From positions 142,403-206,402 of the forward strand of contig NZ_JAPDPD010000008.1 in assembly GCF_026283965.1 (NCBI RefSeq): a stretch of 64,000 bases of DNA, read 5' to 3'. The notes beneath the pieces are model-generated. The model made no database searches. It worked only from the letters and a program-made list of their open reading frames with translations, and was not told the origin of the DNA. Below, piece after piece: positions 16,159-25,717 of this stretch. Position 1 is the first letter of the stretch, and every line of letters begins with the position of its first letter. The translations under genes and the position numbers were made by a program. The stretch is from Dyella subtropica. GTDB taxonomy: Bacteria; Pseudomonadota; Gammaproteobacteria; Xanthomonadales; Rhodanobacteraceae.

Positions 16159-17610
16159 TCAGTAACGGATGCAAATGTTTTTGGGCTCGGTGAAAAAGCG
16201 CAGCGCTTCCACGCCACCTTCGCGGCCGAGTCCGGATTGTTTGGTGCCGCCGAACGGCGTGCGCAGATCGCGTAGCAGCCAGCAGTTGATCCACACGATG
16301 CCGAAATCGAGCTGCGCGCCAAAGCGATGCGCGCGCGCGAGGTCGGTTGTCCATAGCGAAGCGGCCAGGCCGTAACCGGTGCCATTGGCGATAGCCAGCG
16401 CTTCGGCTTCGTCCTCGAACGGAATCAGGCTGACTACTGGGCCGAAGATTTCCTGCTGGTTGGTGGCCGTGTTGGGCCCCAAGCCTTCGATCACGGTGGG
16501 TGCGACATACCAGCCGCCAGCATGGCGGCCGGGCAGGGTGATGGACTGGCCGCCGCAGAGAATGTGGCCGCCTTCGTCACGCGCCTGTGCGATGCAGCCC
16601 ATCACTTTGTCGAAGTGCGGCTGCGAAACGAGCGCGCCGAGATCGCTGGAGGCATCGAGCGGGTCGCCGACGCGCAGCGCACGCACGCGCTCGAGGTAAC
16701 GCGCGCGGAAGTTGTCGTAGATCGTGCGCTGCACCAGCAGGCGCGAGCCGCACAGGCAGATTTCGCCCTGGTTGGCGAAGCCGGAGCGGACGATGGTGTC
16801 GAGGTTGGCGTCGCTCAGGTCGGCGTCGGCGAACACGATGGCGGGGTTCTTGCCGCCCAGTTCCAGCGAGAGCTTCTTGAAGTGCGGCGCGGCAGCCGTG
16901 GCGATCTGCGCACCGGTTTTCGTGCTGCCGGTGAAGGACACTGCCTTCACGCCGGCATGCTCGACGATGGCCTGCCCCACAATGGGGCCACGGCCCTGCA
17001 CGATATTCAGCACGCCGGGCGGAAAGCCGGCTTCGATGCTCAGCTCGCCCAGCAACGCCGCAGTGCAGGGCGTGATCTCGGACGGCTTGGCCACCACCGT
17101 GTTGCCGGCAGCCAATGCCGGCGCGATTTTCCAGGTGAACAGATAGAGCGGCAGATTCCACGGGCTGATGCAGCCCACGACGCCCAGCGGCTGACGCAAG
17201 GTGTAGTTGATCGCGCCCAATTCCATCGCATGCGATTCGCTGCTCCACGGCACGACCGCCGCAGCGAAGTAGCGCAGGTTGCTCACTGCACGGGGAATGT
17301 CGAGGCTGCGTGCCAGGCTCAGCAGCTTGCCGCTGTCGCGCGATTCCAGTGCGGCGAATGCGTCGAGTCGCGCTTCGATCAAATCGGCCAGTCGATGCAA
17401 CAGGCGGGCGCGTTGCTCAGTAGGCGTCGCGGCCCATGCGCTGGAAGCGCGCTGCGCAGCGGCGACGGCATCGGCCACATCCTCTGCGGTGGAATCGGGG
17501 CAATGCGCGAACACTTCGCCGGTGGCTGGCTCGAACACCTCGAGCCAACGATCCAGGTGCGGCGCTTGCAGGCGACCGTCGATGAGGTTGGCGAGGCGCA
17601 GGCTTGGCAT
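16159..17610 (-). CDS. aldehyde dehydrogenase, probable 2-aminomuconate-6-semialdehyde dehydrogenase
   Basis: NAD-dependent aldehyde dehydrogenase, 483 aa. Catalytic Cys lies in GFANQGEICLCGSR, the general-base Glu in LELGGKNPA, and the cofactor loop in SFTGSTKTG. Near the C-terminus, WINCWLLRDLRTPFGGTKQSG and REGG..ALRFFTE match the ALDH8/aminomuconate-semialdehyde dehydrogenase group better than betaine or succinic semialdehyde enzymes. It would oxidise 2-aminomuconate semialdehyde in the kynurenine route, feeding the RidA-type deaminase downstream. 2-Hydroxymuconic semialdehyde is the main alternative substrate. Start ATG 17610. Confidence 0.85.
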   Translation of the reverse strand: MPSLRLANLIDGRLQAPHLDRWLEVFEPATGEVFAHCPDSTAEDVADAVAAAQRASSAWAATPTEQRARLLHRLADLIEARLDAFAALESRDSGKLLSLARSLDIPRAVSNLRYFAAAVVPWSSESHAMELGAINYTLRQPLGVVGCISPWNLPLYLFTWKIAPALAAGNTVVAKPSEITPCTAALLGELSIEAGFPPGVLNIVQGRGPIVGQAIVEHAGVKAVSFTGSTKTGAQIATAAAPHFKKLSLELGGKNPAIVFADADLSDANLDTIVRSGFANQGEICLCGSRLLVQRTIYDNFRARYLERVRALRVGDPLDASSDLGALVSQPHFDKVMGCIAQARDEGGHILCGGQSITLPGRHAGGWYVAPTVIEGLGPNTATNQQEIFGPVVSLIPFEDEAEALAIANGTGYGLAASLWTTDLARAHRFGAQLDFGIVWINCWLLRDLRTPFGGTKQSGLGREGGVEALRFFTEPKNICIRY

Positions 17611-17726
17611 CGGCGCAAGCTTAATTCGAGCGATCAACGATTGCACCGGACGGGGGAGTATGTGCGGTGGGGAACAGGGACGCGAAGCGTGCGTGGCTGT
17701 AAAGCGCTTGCTCTGCCCCGTTCTTG

Positions 17727-18518
17727 TTAGCTCAACGCTCGCGTGCGTCCACCGTCCACCGCGATGCTCACGCCGTTGACATAGGCCGCGGCCGGCGTGC
17801 ACAGGAAGGCGATGACCGCGGCAACTTCCTCAGGCGCGCCGAAGCGGCCGGCCGGCACGCCGGCGAGCATGCCGCGCGCGAGCTCGTCCGTGCTGTAGCC
17901 GGTGCTCGCCGATTGGGCCTCGAGCAACCCGTCCAGGCGTCCGGTGCGGGTATAGCCAGGCAGCACGTTGTTGACCGTGATGCCGTCGGCGGCGAGCTCG
18001 CCAGACAGGGTTTTAGCCCAGCCCGCCACGGCGGCGCGGATGGTGTTGGACACGCCAAGTCCGGAGATCGGCTCTTTCACCGAGGTGGAAATGACATTGA
18101 CGATGCGGCCGTAATGGCTGGCCTGCATGCCGTGCAGCACCGACTGCACCAAGGCCTGCCCAGCCAGCACGTGCTGGCGGAACGCGGCTTCGAAGGCGGC
18201 GGGATCGGCCGTATGCGCAGGGCCGCCCGGCGGGCCGCCGGTGTTGTTGATCAGGATGTGTACCGGCGCGGACGCGGCGATATCGGTGGCGGCGGTGAGC
18301 AGGCGTGCCGTATCGAGCATGTCGGCGGCATGCCAATGATGTTGCTGATCGGCATGCGTACGCGGGAGGCTTTGTGCCAGGGCCTTCAATGCATCGACAG
18401 AGCGCGCCAGCACAGTGACGTTGGCGCCGAGTTGGGCCAATTCGATCGCGGTCGCGCGGCCAATGCCTTGCGAGGCGCCACAAACCAGGGCGTGACGCCC
18501 GCTCAGATCCAACTGCAT
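17727..18518 (-). CDS. short-chain dehydrogenase/reductase (SDR)
   Basis: Classical SDR, 263 aa, NAD(P)-dependent. Nucleotide motif GASQGIGRA, NNTGGPPGG in place of the usual NNAG, and a catalytic region with Ser in NVISTSVKEP but no canonical YxxxK: the expected Tyr position reads LGVSNTIRAAVAGWAKTL, so the Tyr is replaced. This type, annotated as 3-oxoacyl-ACP reductase-like, often accompanies kynurenine or aromatic catabolism genes. It is 116 bp upstream of the aldehyde dehydrogenase on the same strand and is probably the first gene of that operon. Substrate unknown. Confidence 0.85.
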   Translation of the reverse strand: MQLDLSGRHALVCGASQGIGRATAIELAQLGANVTVLARSVDALKALAQSLPRTHADQQHHWHAADMLDTARLLTAATDIAASAPVHILINNTGGPPGGPAHTADPAAFEAAFRQHVLAGQALVQSVLHGMQASHYGRIVNVISTSVKEPISGLGVSNTIRAAVAGWAKTLSGELAADGITVNNVLPGYTRTGRLDGLLEAQSASTGYSTDELARGMLAGVPAGRFGAPEEVAAVIAFLCTPAAAYVNGVSIAVDGGRTRALS

Positions 18519-18547
18519 GGCGCGTAACTCCTAAGTAGTGATGGGGC

Positions 18548-18862
18548 TCAGCGTGCCATCCACTGCAGGCTCAGTGCGGCGAACCAGCAGAGCCAAGCGG
18601 CCCAGGGACAGTAGCGCCAGGCGCGTCGCCAGCGAGTGATGGCGGTGTCTTCAAGTGCGGGCAGGATGGGCGAGCGCAGAGCCAACTGCAGCCGCATCCA
18701 GATGCGCAGTGGGCCCGGTAGCTCGCCTTTCGGCTCGGCGATGATCTGCCACTGCGCCGGATGACGTGTGCGTAGCAGCTTGGCGATACGGAACTGGGCC
18801 AGGAAGTGCAGCAGGAAAAAGACCACGCCGGCGACCAGTAGCGATAGGTAGAGCGTGACCAT
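18548..18862 (-). CDS. small two-helix membrane protein (UspB-like topology)
   Basis: Protein of 104 aa with an N-terminal hydrophobic helix (LYLSLLVAGVVFFLLHFLAQF), a basic cytoplasmic middle (KLLRTRHPAQW) and a C-terminal helix (YCPWAAWLCWFAALSLQW) preceded by RWRRAWR. Length and topology resemble E. coli UspB, but sequence similarity is too low to name it. It lies just downstream of the MalM-like lipoprotein gene. Confidence 0.7.
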   Translation of the reverse strand: MVTLYLSLLVAGVVFFLLHFLAQFRIAKLLRTRHPAQWQIIAEPKGELPGPLRIWMRLQLALRSPILPALEDTAITRWRRAWRYCPWAAWLCWFAALSLQWMAR

Positions 18863-18898
18863 GCGGGAGTGGTTCCGGAGTTCTGAGAAAGACGTGCG

Positions 18899-19807
18899 TC
18901 AGTTGATGGTATCGCCAGGCTTGCTGCTGGTGTTCTGAGTATCGTCGGATGGGGCCTTCGACGGTTTGTTTTCTGCGGGTGCCGTGCTGATGATCTTGGT
19001 GCTCGCGTCGTTGCTGGCGCCTGGCCACAGCGGAACCACGGGTAAGGCGGTGCGCAACGTATTCAGCACGCCTTCGCCCTTCTGGGCTTTGGCGCAGATG
19101 GCATTGTCCACGGCGTCGGCGTAGGTCTTGTTCATCAGGCCGATCCAGACCGAGCCGTCGGGACCGTGCGGAATGCGGAAGTTGCCGGCCGCCGCCATTT
19201 TTACCGGGGCCTCGGCTGAAAAAGCGGCGGGCGACTGTTCCCAATAGGTGCTGCCGGCCTGCTGCTTTGCCGAGCTGTACAGCACCAGATAGCGCGCCTG
19301 CTTGCTGGTGACCTTGACGCTGCCGAACGCGCCGGTGCTCTCGCTGGTCCAGCCCATGTGCTCGCACAGGCCCACGTCTTCGGTGCTGATCGGCTGGAAC
19401 GCTTCGTCCAGCAGGGTGACGGTGGGCGCGAACAGATAACTGGCGCGGAGCCAGCGGCCATTCAATTCGGACTTCAGCCCCACGCGATAAGGCAACTTGG
19501 TATCGGCCGGCAGACGGAAGCTCAGGAAATAACTGCGCTCGCCGTTGAGGCTGGCCACCATGCTGCCCGGGCCCAGCTCGAACGGCTTGGGACTCCAGGG
19601 CAGGGTGGTCTGGAACGAGAAATCCGCAAAGCTGCTGCAGCAGGGGGTGGCCTGCTGCAAGGCCGCCTTGGCCTGGTCCAGCGCCGTACTGCTTTCTTCC
19701 GGCGGGCGCAGATTTGGGGGCACCAGAATCTTTGCAGTGTGGCAGGCGCCAAGCGGCAAAGTGAGGGAAAGCAGCAGTAAGGCGATGACCGGTTTGCGCG
19801 GGAGCAT
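18899..19807 (-). CDS. MalM-family lipoprotein
   Basis: Lipoprotein of 302 aa with a lipobox at LPLGAC (Cys22). The mature part has the MalM hallmark PCCSSFADFSF followed by an all-beta region with SYFLSFRLP, and a second half with LLDEAFQPI and YLVLYSS. MalM is a periplasmic protein of the maltose operon of unclear role; here there are no maltose genes nearby, so this is an orphan member. The C-terminal 45 residues are Ser/Thr/Lys/Pro rich and probably disordered. It is 14 bp after the asnS stop on the same strand. Confidence 0.82.
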   Translation of the reverse strand: MLPRKPVIALLLLSLTLPLGACHTAKILVPPNLRPPEESSTALDQAKAALQQATPCCSSFADFSFQTTLPWSPKPFELGPGSMVASLNGERSYFLSFRLPADTKLPYRVGLKSELNGRWLRASYLFAPTVTLLDEAFQPISTEDVGLCEHMGWTSESTGAFGSVKVTSKQARYLVLYSSAKQQAGSTYWEQSPAAFSAEAPVKMAAAGNFRIPHGPDGSVWIGLMNKTYADAVDNAICAKAQKGEGVLNTLRTALPVVPLWPGASNDASTKIISTAPAENKPSKAPSDDTQNTSSKPGDTIN

Positions 19808-19821
19808 GTCTCAGATCGTCG

Positions 19822-21222
<1,401 letters not shown>

Positions 21223-21380
21223 AGATTGAAACTCCTGCTGATGCGCCGCATCTGGCACGTGGAACCGGGGCGAAATGCGCCGCGAGGCAAGTCATTTCGG
21301 GGCAAACCGGCATGATAATGTAGGCTTCGCCCGAACCGCGACGGTTTCGGCCGTTATTTCCGCACTGCAGATCGCACGAC

Positions 21381-21707
21381 ATGACCATCACCATCACGCC
21401 CGCCGCCAATGAACGCATGCGCCACTTCCTGGCCAGCACGCCCGCTGCGGTCGGCGTGCATTTCGGCGTGAAGCGCACGGGCTGCTCGGGCTTCGCTTAT
21501 GTGGTGGACCTCGCCGAACGCGTAACCGACGACGACCAACTGATCGACATCGACGGCGTGCGCCTGATCGTTGACCCCAAGAGCCTGCCCTTGGTAGATG
21601 GCACGGTGATTGACTTCCAGCGCCAGGGCTTGAACGCCAGCTTCGTCTTCCACAACCCGAACGCCACCGGCGAATGCGGTTGCGGCGAAAGCTTCACCGT
21701 CGCCTGA
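21381..21707 (+). CDS. A-type iron-sulfur cluster carrier (IscA/SufA/ErpA family)
   Basis: A-type Fe-S carrier protein, 108 aa. The three cluster-binding cysteines are present: TGCSGFAY (Cys35) and the C-terminal ECGCGESF pair (Cys98/Cys100 region). It delivers [4Fe-4S] or [2Fe-2S] clusters to target proteins in the cytoplasm. It stands alone, divergent from asnS, so whether it is the IscA, SufA or ErpA orthologue cannot be decided by context. A REP palindrome follows 8 bp after the stop. Confidence 0.9.
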   Translation: MTITITPAANERMRHFLASTPAAVGVHFGVKRTGCSGFAYVVDLAERVTDDDQLIDIDGVRLIVDPKSLPLVDGTVIDFQRQGLNASFVFHNPNATGECGCGESFTVA

Positions 21708-21714
21708 GTTCCCT

Positions 21715-21790
21715 GTAGGAGCGCACCCTGTGCGCGAAAAGCCCGCAAGGCGCTGATAGATCCGCGGTCGCCCACAGGGTGGGCTCCTAC
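21715..21790. repeat. REP-type palindromic repeat, copy 1
   Basis: GTAGGAGCGCACCCTGTGCG at the left and its near-perfect complement ending GGGCTCCTAC at the right, 76 bp in all. The same unit recurs at 34576, 44191 and 63896, always between genes. Confidence 0.85.
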
Positions 21791-21808
21791 ATCAATATTT
21801 TCAGTCGC

Positions 21809-21838
21809 TTGCGCTAACCATCTGCGCCCGCTTACAAT
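21809..21838 (+). promoter_or_regulatory. candidate sigma-70 promoter for rpsF operon
   Basis: TTGCGC (21809-21814) and TACAAT (21833-21838) are 18 bp apart, giving a transcript start near 21845 and a leader of about 100 nt. Confidence 0.5.
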
Positions 21839-21887
21839 TCCGATTCTGTCTGGTCCCATAAAGGCCCGGACAGGACCTTGCCTCACC

Positions 21888-21938
21888 GTAACCGACGGGA
21901 GGCTGCGAGGCCGCAAGGCCGCATCCACAAGGAGTTAC
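21888..21938 (+). promoter_or_regulatory. structured rpsF leader (possible S6:S18 autoregulatory motif)
   Basis: GTAAC (21888) can pair with GTTAC (21934) just before the rpsF start and encloses a hairpin GGCC-GCAA-GGCC with CCG exposed. The known S6:S18-binding mRNA motif also consists of a basal stem near the ribosome-binding site with a conserved CCG. The match is by eye only. Confidence 0.35.
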
Positions 21939-21944
21939 CCAACA

Positions 21945-22379
21945 ATGACCCTGCGTCATTACGAAGTTGTGTTCCTGGTCCACCCTGACCAGAGCGAGCA
22001 GGTCCCGGCCATGATCGAGCGCTACAAGGTGCTGATCGAAGCCGACGGCGGCAAGATCCATCGCCTGGAAGACTGGGGCCGCCGCCAGCTGGCCTACCCG
22101 ATCGTGAACCTGGCCAAGGCTCACTACGTCATGCTCAACATCGAAGTCAGCCAGAACGCGCTGACCGAGCTGGAGTCGGGCTTCCGCTTCAACGACGCCG
22201 TGCTGCGCCACCTGGTGATCAAGCGCGATGAAGCTGACACCGAGCAGTCCTTCATCCTGAAGTCCAAGGAAAAGGATGACGCCAAGTCCTCGCGTCGCCG
22301 CGACGACGACAGCGAAGGTGACGACCGCCCGCGTGGTGGCCGTGACGACCGCGACAACGATCGCGACAGCGACGACTGA
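21945..22379 (+). CDS. rpsF: 30S ribosomal protein S6 with long charged tail
   Basis: Ribosomal protein S6, 144 aa. Residues 1-98 are the normal domain ([41 protein letters not shown]). The last 40 residues or so are an unusually long Asp/Arg/Ser-rich tail (for example [19 protein letters not shown]), which replaces the short Glu-modified tail known in E. coli. First gene of rpsF-rpsR-rplI. Confidence 0.97.
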   Translation: MTLRHYEVVFLVHPDQSEQVPAMIERYKVLIEADGGKIHRLEDWGRRQLAYPIVNLAKAHYVMLNIEVSQNALTELESGFRFNDAVLRHLVIKRDEADTEQSFILKSKEKDDAKSSRRRDDDSEGDDRPRGGRDDRDNDRDSDD

Positions 22380-22394
22380 TCAGGAGCCTAAGCC

Positions 22395-22625
22395 ATGTCC
22401 AAGTTCTTCCGCCGCCGCAAGTTCTGCCGCTTCACGGCCGAAAAGGTCAAAGAGATCGACTACAAGGATCTCAACACCCTGCGCCAGTACATCACTGAGA
22501 ACGGCAAGATCGTTCCCAGCCGCATCACCGGTACCAAGGCGCGTTACCAGCGTCAGCTGGCCGTGGCTGTGAAGCGCGCGCGCTTCCTGGCACTGCTGCC
22601 TTATACCGACAACCACGACGTCTAA
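22395..22625 (+). CDS. rpsR: 30S ribosomal protein S18
   Basis: Ribosomal protein S18, 76 aa, the usual size. It shows the characteristic [14 protein letters not shown] and the basic [25 protein letters not shown] block that binds 16S rRNA as a heterodimer with S6. It starts 15 bp after rpsF with AGGAG upstream. Confidence 0.98.
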   Translation: MSKFFRRRKFCRFTAEKVKEIDYKDLNTLRQYITENGKIVPSRITGTKARYQRQLAVAVKRARFLALLPYTDNHDV

Positions 22626-22636
22626 TCGTGTCGTGT

Positions 22637-22658
22637 GCCCTCTCCCCTGGGAGAGGGC
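22637..22658. repeat. intercistronic hairpin between rpsR and rplI
   Basis: GCCCTCTCCC and GGGAGAGGGC form a near-perfect hairpin without a T-tract. It is probably a repeat-type palindrome or an mRNA processing/stability element, not a terminator. Confidence 0.55.
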
Positions 22659-22722
22659 AACTCTTCGGACAACCGTCCACGGCTGCGCCGGGCCACACCG
22701 GTGCTAACGAAAAGGAACCACC

Positions 22723-23172
22723 ATGGAACTGATTCTTCTCGAAAAAGTCCGCAACCTCGGCAACCTTGGCGACAAGGTCAACGTCAAGCCGGGTTACGGC
22801 CGTAACTACCTGCTGCCGCAGGGCAAGGCTGTGCCGATCAACGCCGCTAACCTCGAAGCCTTCGAGAAGCGTCGTGCCGAGTACGAGGCCAAGGCCAACA
22901 AGCAGCTGTCTGATGCTCAGGCCCGTCAGGCCAAGCTGGTCGACGTGTCGGTGACCATCTCCGCGCACTCCAGCCCGGAAGGCAAGCTGTACGGCTCGGT
23001 CGGTCCGCGCGAAATCTCCGAGGCCCTGCAGGCCGCGGGTCACGACGTGCACAAGAACGAAGTGATCCAGGGCGAAGGCCCGATCCGCCTCACCGGCGAG
23101 TTCGAGGTAGTGATCGCCCTGCACGCGGACGTGCAGAGCTCGGTCAAGGTGATCGTGATCGGCGAGAAGTAA
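22723..23172 (+). CDS. rplI: 50S ribosomal protein L9
   Basis: Ribosomal protein L9, 149 aa, the usual size. The N-terminal 23S-binding domain ([28 protein letters not shown]) leads into the long connecting helix and C-terminal domain ([15 protein letters not shown]). Preceded by AAAGGA and followed by a strong terminator. Confidence 0.98.
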   Translation: MELILLEKVRNLGNLGDKVNVKPGYGRNYLLPQGKAVPINAANLEAFEKRRAEYEAKANKQLSDAQARQAKLVDVSVTISAHSSPEGKLYGSVGPREISEALQAAGHDVHKNEVIQGEGPIRLTGEFEVVIALHADVQSSVKVIVIGEK

Positions 23173-23199
23173 GCCGATCCATCGCCTGCGATGATCCAG

Positions 23200-23225
23200 A
23201 CGGGCGCCTTCGGGCGCCCGTTTTC
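23200..23225 (+). terminator. intrinsic terminator of the rpsF operon
   Basis: CGGGCGCC-TTCG-GGCGCCCG, an 8-bp stem with a stable TTCG tetraloop, followed by TTTTCTTT. Confidence 0.88.
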
Positions 23226-23237
23226 TTTGGCAGCGGC

Positions 23238-23267
23238 TTATCCACCGCAGTCCACAAGATATCCACA
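23238..23267. promoter_or_regulatory. two DnaA-box-like sequences before dnaB
   Basis: TTATCCACC (23238-23246) and ATATCCACA (23259-23267) each match the DnaA box TTATCCACA at 8 of 9 positions and lie 96 to 125 bp before the dnaB start, in a short AT-richer patch. Confidence 0.4.
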
Positions 23268-23362
23268 GACTTATTATCTCGCGGCCTGAGAAAACGCCGC
23301 GTATGCTCGTGCCCGGCGGCCACGCTCGGCCGTGCTCGCCTGCCACACCGCGAGGAATCTCG

Positions 23363-24757
23363 ATGTCCTTTGTCCCCGAACGCAAATCCGGCAACTCCGC
23401 CATCGAAGCGCTGCGCGTGCCGCCGCATTCGATCGATGCGGAGCAGGCTGTGCTGGGCGGTTTGATGCTGGCCCCGGATTCGCTGGACAAGGTGGCCGAC
23501 CGTCTGAGCGAACGGGATTTCTATCGCAAGGACCATCGCCTGATCTGGCGCGCCATCACCGAGCTGGCGAACAAGGGCATGCCTTGCGATGCGGTGACCC
23601 TGGGCGATTGGTTCGAGGCGAACGATCTTGCCGAGATGGTCGGTGGCGCGGCGTATCTGATCGAGCTGGCCAATGCGACCCCGAGTGCGGCGAACATCGG
23701 CGCTTATGCCGACATCGTGCGCGAGAAGTCCATTCTGCGGCAGTTGATCGACGCCGGCGTCGAAACCACCGAGGACGGCTACCGCCCCGAGGGTCGGAGC
23801 GTGCAGGAGGTGCTGGAAAGCGCCGAGCAGCGCGTGTTCAAGATCGCGGAATCCGGTGCGCGCGGCAAGAAGGACACGGTCACCATGCGCGAGGCGGTCA
23901 AAGACGCCTTCCGCCTGCTGTCCGAGCGTTACGAAAATCGCGGCCAGCTCACCGGCATCTCTACCGGGTTCACTGACCTCGATGAACTCACCTCGGGCCT
24001 GCAGCCGTCCGACCTGATCATCGTCGCGGCGCGCCCGTCGATGGGTAAGACGGCGTTCTCGGTGAATATCGCCGAGGCTGCCGCGCTGCGCGCCAAGAAG
24101 GCGGTGGTGATCTTCTCGATGGAAATGTCAGCCTCGCAGCTGGCTTTCCGTATGATTTCCTCGATCGGCCGCATCCATCAGCAGCATCTGCGCAATGGCG
24201 ATCTGGCCGAAGAGGACTGGCCGCGCGTCACCAATGCTATCGCCATCCTGTCCGAGGCGAAGATCTTCATCGACGATACGCCCGGCCTTTCGCCGGTGGA
24301 AATGCGTTCGCGCTCGCGGCGTATTCATCGCGAGAACGGCGGTCTGGGCCTGATCGTGGTCGACTACTTGCAGCTGATGCAGGTGCCCGGAAACAAAGAG
24401 AACCGCGCTACCGAAATTTCAGAAATCTCGCGTTCGCTTAAAGGCCTGGCCAAGGAGCTGAATTGCCCGGTGATCGCCCTGTCGCAGTTGAACCGCTCGC
24501 TGGAACAGCGCGCCGACAAACGCCCGATGATGTCCGACCTGCGTGAGTCGGGCGCTATCGAGCAGGATGCGGACGTGATCATGTTCATTTACCGCGACGA
24601 GTACTACAACAAGGAATCGCCGGACAAAGGCCTCGCCGAGATCATCATCGGCAAGCAGCGTAACGGCCCGACCGACACGGTGAAGCTGGCCTTCCTGGGT
24701 CACTACACCAAGTTTGAAAACTACGCGCCGGACTCGTTCGTTGGTGCGTTCGAGTAA
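23363..24757 (+). CDS. dnaB: replicative DNA helicase DnaB
   Basis: Hexameric 5'-3' replicative helicase, 464 aa. The N-terminal primase-interacting domain (LRVPPHSIDAEQAVLGGLML) is followed by the RecA-like ATPase with Walker A ARPSMGKTAFSVN, Walker B LIVVDYLQLMQ, and the DLRESGAIEQDADVIMFIYRDE segment. No intein is present. Start 23363 follows GAGGAATCTCG. It ends exactly where the convergent LysR gene ends. Confidence 0.97.
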   Translation: MSFVPERKSGNSAIEALRVPPHSIDAEQAVLGGLMLAPDSLDKVADRLSERDFYRKDHRLIWRAITELANKGMPCDAVTLGDWFEANDLAEMVGGAAYLIELANATPSAANIGAYADIVREKSILRQLIDAGVETTEDGYRPEGRSVQEVLESAEQRVFKIAESGARGKKDTVTMREAVKDAFRLLSERYENRGQLTGISTGFTDLDELTSGLQPSDLIIVAARPSMGKTAFSVNIAEAAALRAKKAVVIFSMEMSASQLAFRMISSIGRIHQQHLRNGDLAEEDWPRVTNAIAILSEAKIFIDDTPGLSPVEMRSRSRRIHRENGGLGLIVVDYLQLMQVPGNKENRATEISEISRSLKGLAKELNCPVIALSQLNRSLEQRADKRPMMSDLRESGAIEQDADVIMFIYRDEYYNKESPDKGLAEIIIGKQRNGPTDTVKLAFLGHYTKFENYAPDSFVGAFE

Positions 24758-25636
24758 CTACGGCGCCGGCCAGAAATCATTGGCGTGCTCTTTCGCCCAC
24801 TGCAGAGTGAAGTCGCGGAACAACCGGATTCGCGTCGACGTGCGCAGATCGGGGTGAGTGGCAAACCACAGCTGCGACTGCACGTCCGGCAGCAGCTCGC
24901 TCACGCGGCGAAGCTGATCCGACGGCTCGGCATAGAAGCAGGGCAACAGTGCGCGACCTACGCCGGCTTCGCAAGCGGCAAGCGCGGCGGGCAGGGTGTC
25001 CACCACTAAGGCGATGTTTTCCGGCTCGACATGGTTCCTGATCCACTGCGCTGCGTCGAGATGCGACAGCGCATCGCCAAGCCCGATCCAGCGTTCCTTG
25101 GACTGAGCTTTGCGCCGCGATTTAGCTTCATAGATGGCGGTGGCGATCGGCGCGAGCTTGCGCACCGATAATCCTGGCGGCGATTGGCGCGCAGGGCGTA
25201 TCGCCACGTCGGCATCGCGTTTCTGCAAGGTGAGAAACGCGTTGTTGATCACCAGCTCGAAGCGCACCGAAGGGTGCCGCGCCTCGAAGCCGGTGCAGAG
25301 ATCAACCAGGTGGCGGGCCAATGTGTCTGGCGCGGTGATGCGCAGCAGCCCCTGCACGCGTTGGTCGCGCCCTTGTAGTTCACGCGATAACTGGGTGGTT
25401 TCAGCGAGTACGCGCTCAGCCGCGCGCGAGGCCAGCTCCCCGGCTTCCGTTGCTTCGTAGCCGCGCCGGCTACGCCGAAACAATGTGACGCCGGTGCGCG
25501 CTTCGATCGCGCCAAGACGGCGGAATGCGTTCGAGTGGTCTACCTCCAACTCGCGTGCCGCGCCGGCAAGACTGCCGTTGGCGGCGATCGCCCGGACCAG
25601 GTCCAGATCGTCCAGTGACCAGTCGCCTGACTTCAT
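24758..25636 (-). CDS. LysR-family transcriptional regulator
   Basis: LysR-type regulator, 292 aa. The N-terminal winged helix-turn-helix is at about 10-65 (LDLVRAIAANGSLAGAARELEVDHSNAFRRLGAIEARTG) and the ligand-binding domain at 90-290. A TTG two codons upstream is an alternative start; the ATG at 25636 has AGGA upstream. It is divergent from a glutathione S-transferase gene with 81 bp between, so it probably controls that gene and itself. The effector is unknown. Confidence 0.9.
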   Translation of the reverse strand: MKSGDWSLDDLDLVRAIAANGSLAGAARELEVDHSNAFRRLGAIEARTGVTLFRRSRRGYEATEAGELASRAAERVLAETTQLSRELQGRDQRVQGLLRITAPDTLARHLVDLCTGFEARHPSVRFELVINNAFLTLQKRDADVAIRPARQSPPGLSVRKLAPIATAIYEAKSRRKAQSKERWIGLGDALSHLDAAQWIRNHVEPENIALVVDTLPAALAACEAGVGRALLPCFYAEPSDQLRRVSELLPDVQSQLWFATHPDLRTSTRIRLFRDFTLQWAKEHANDFWPAP

Positions 25637-25717
25637 GTGCAAGGTTTCCTTGTGCCGGCGACAAATGGTGCGAGCCGGCCTGTGGCTGGAAGCTAGGTCT
25701 CCCCACAGGAGACAAGA

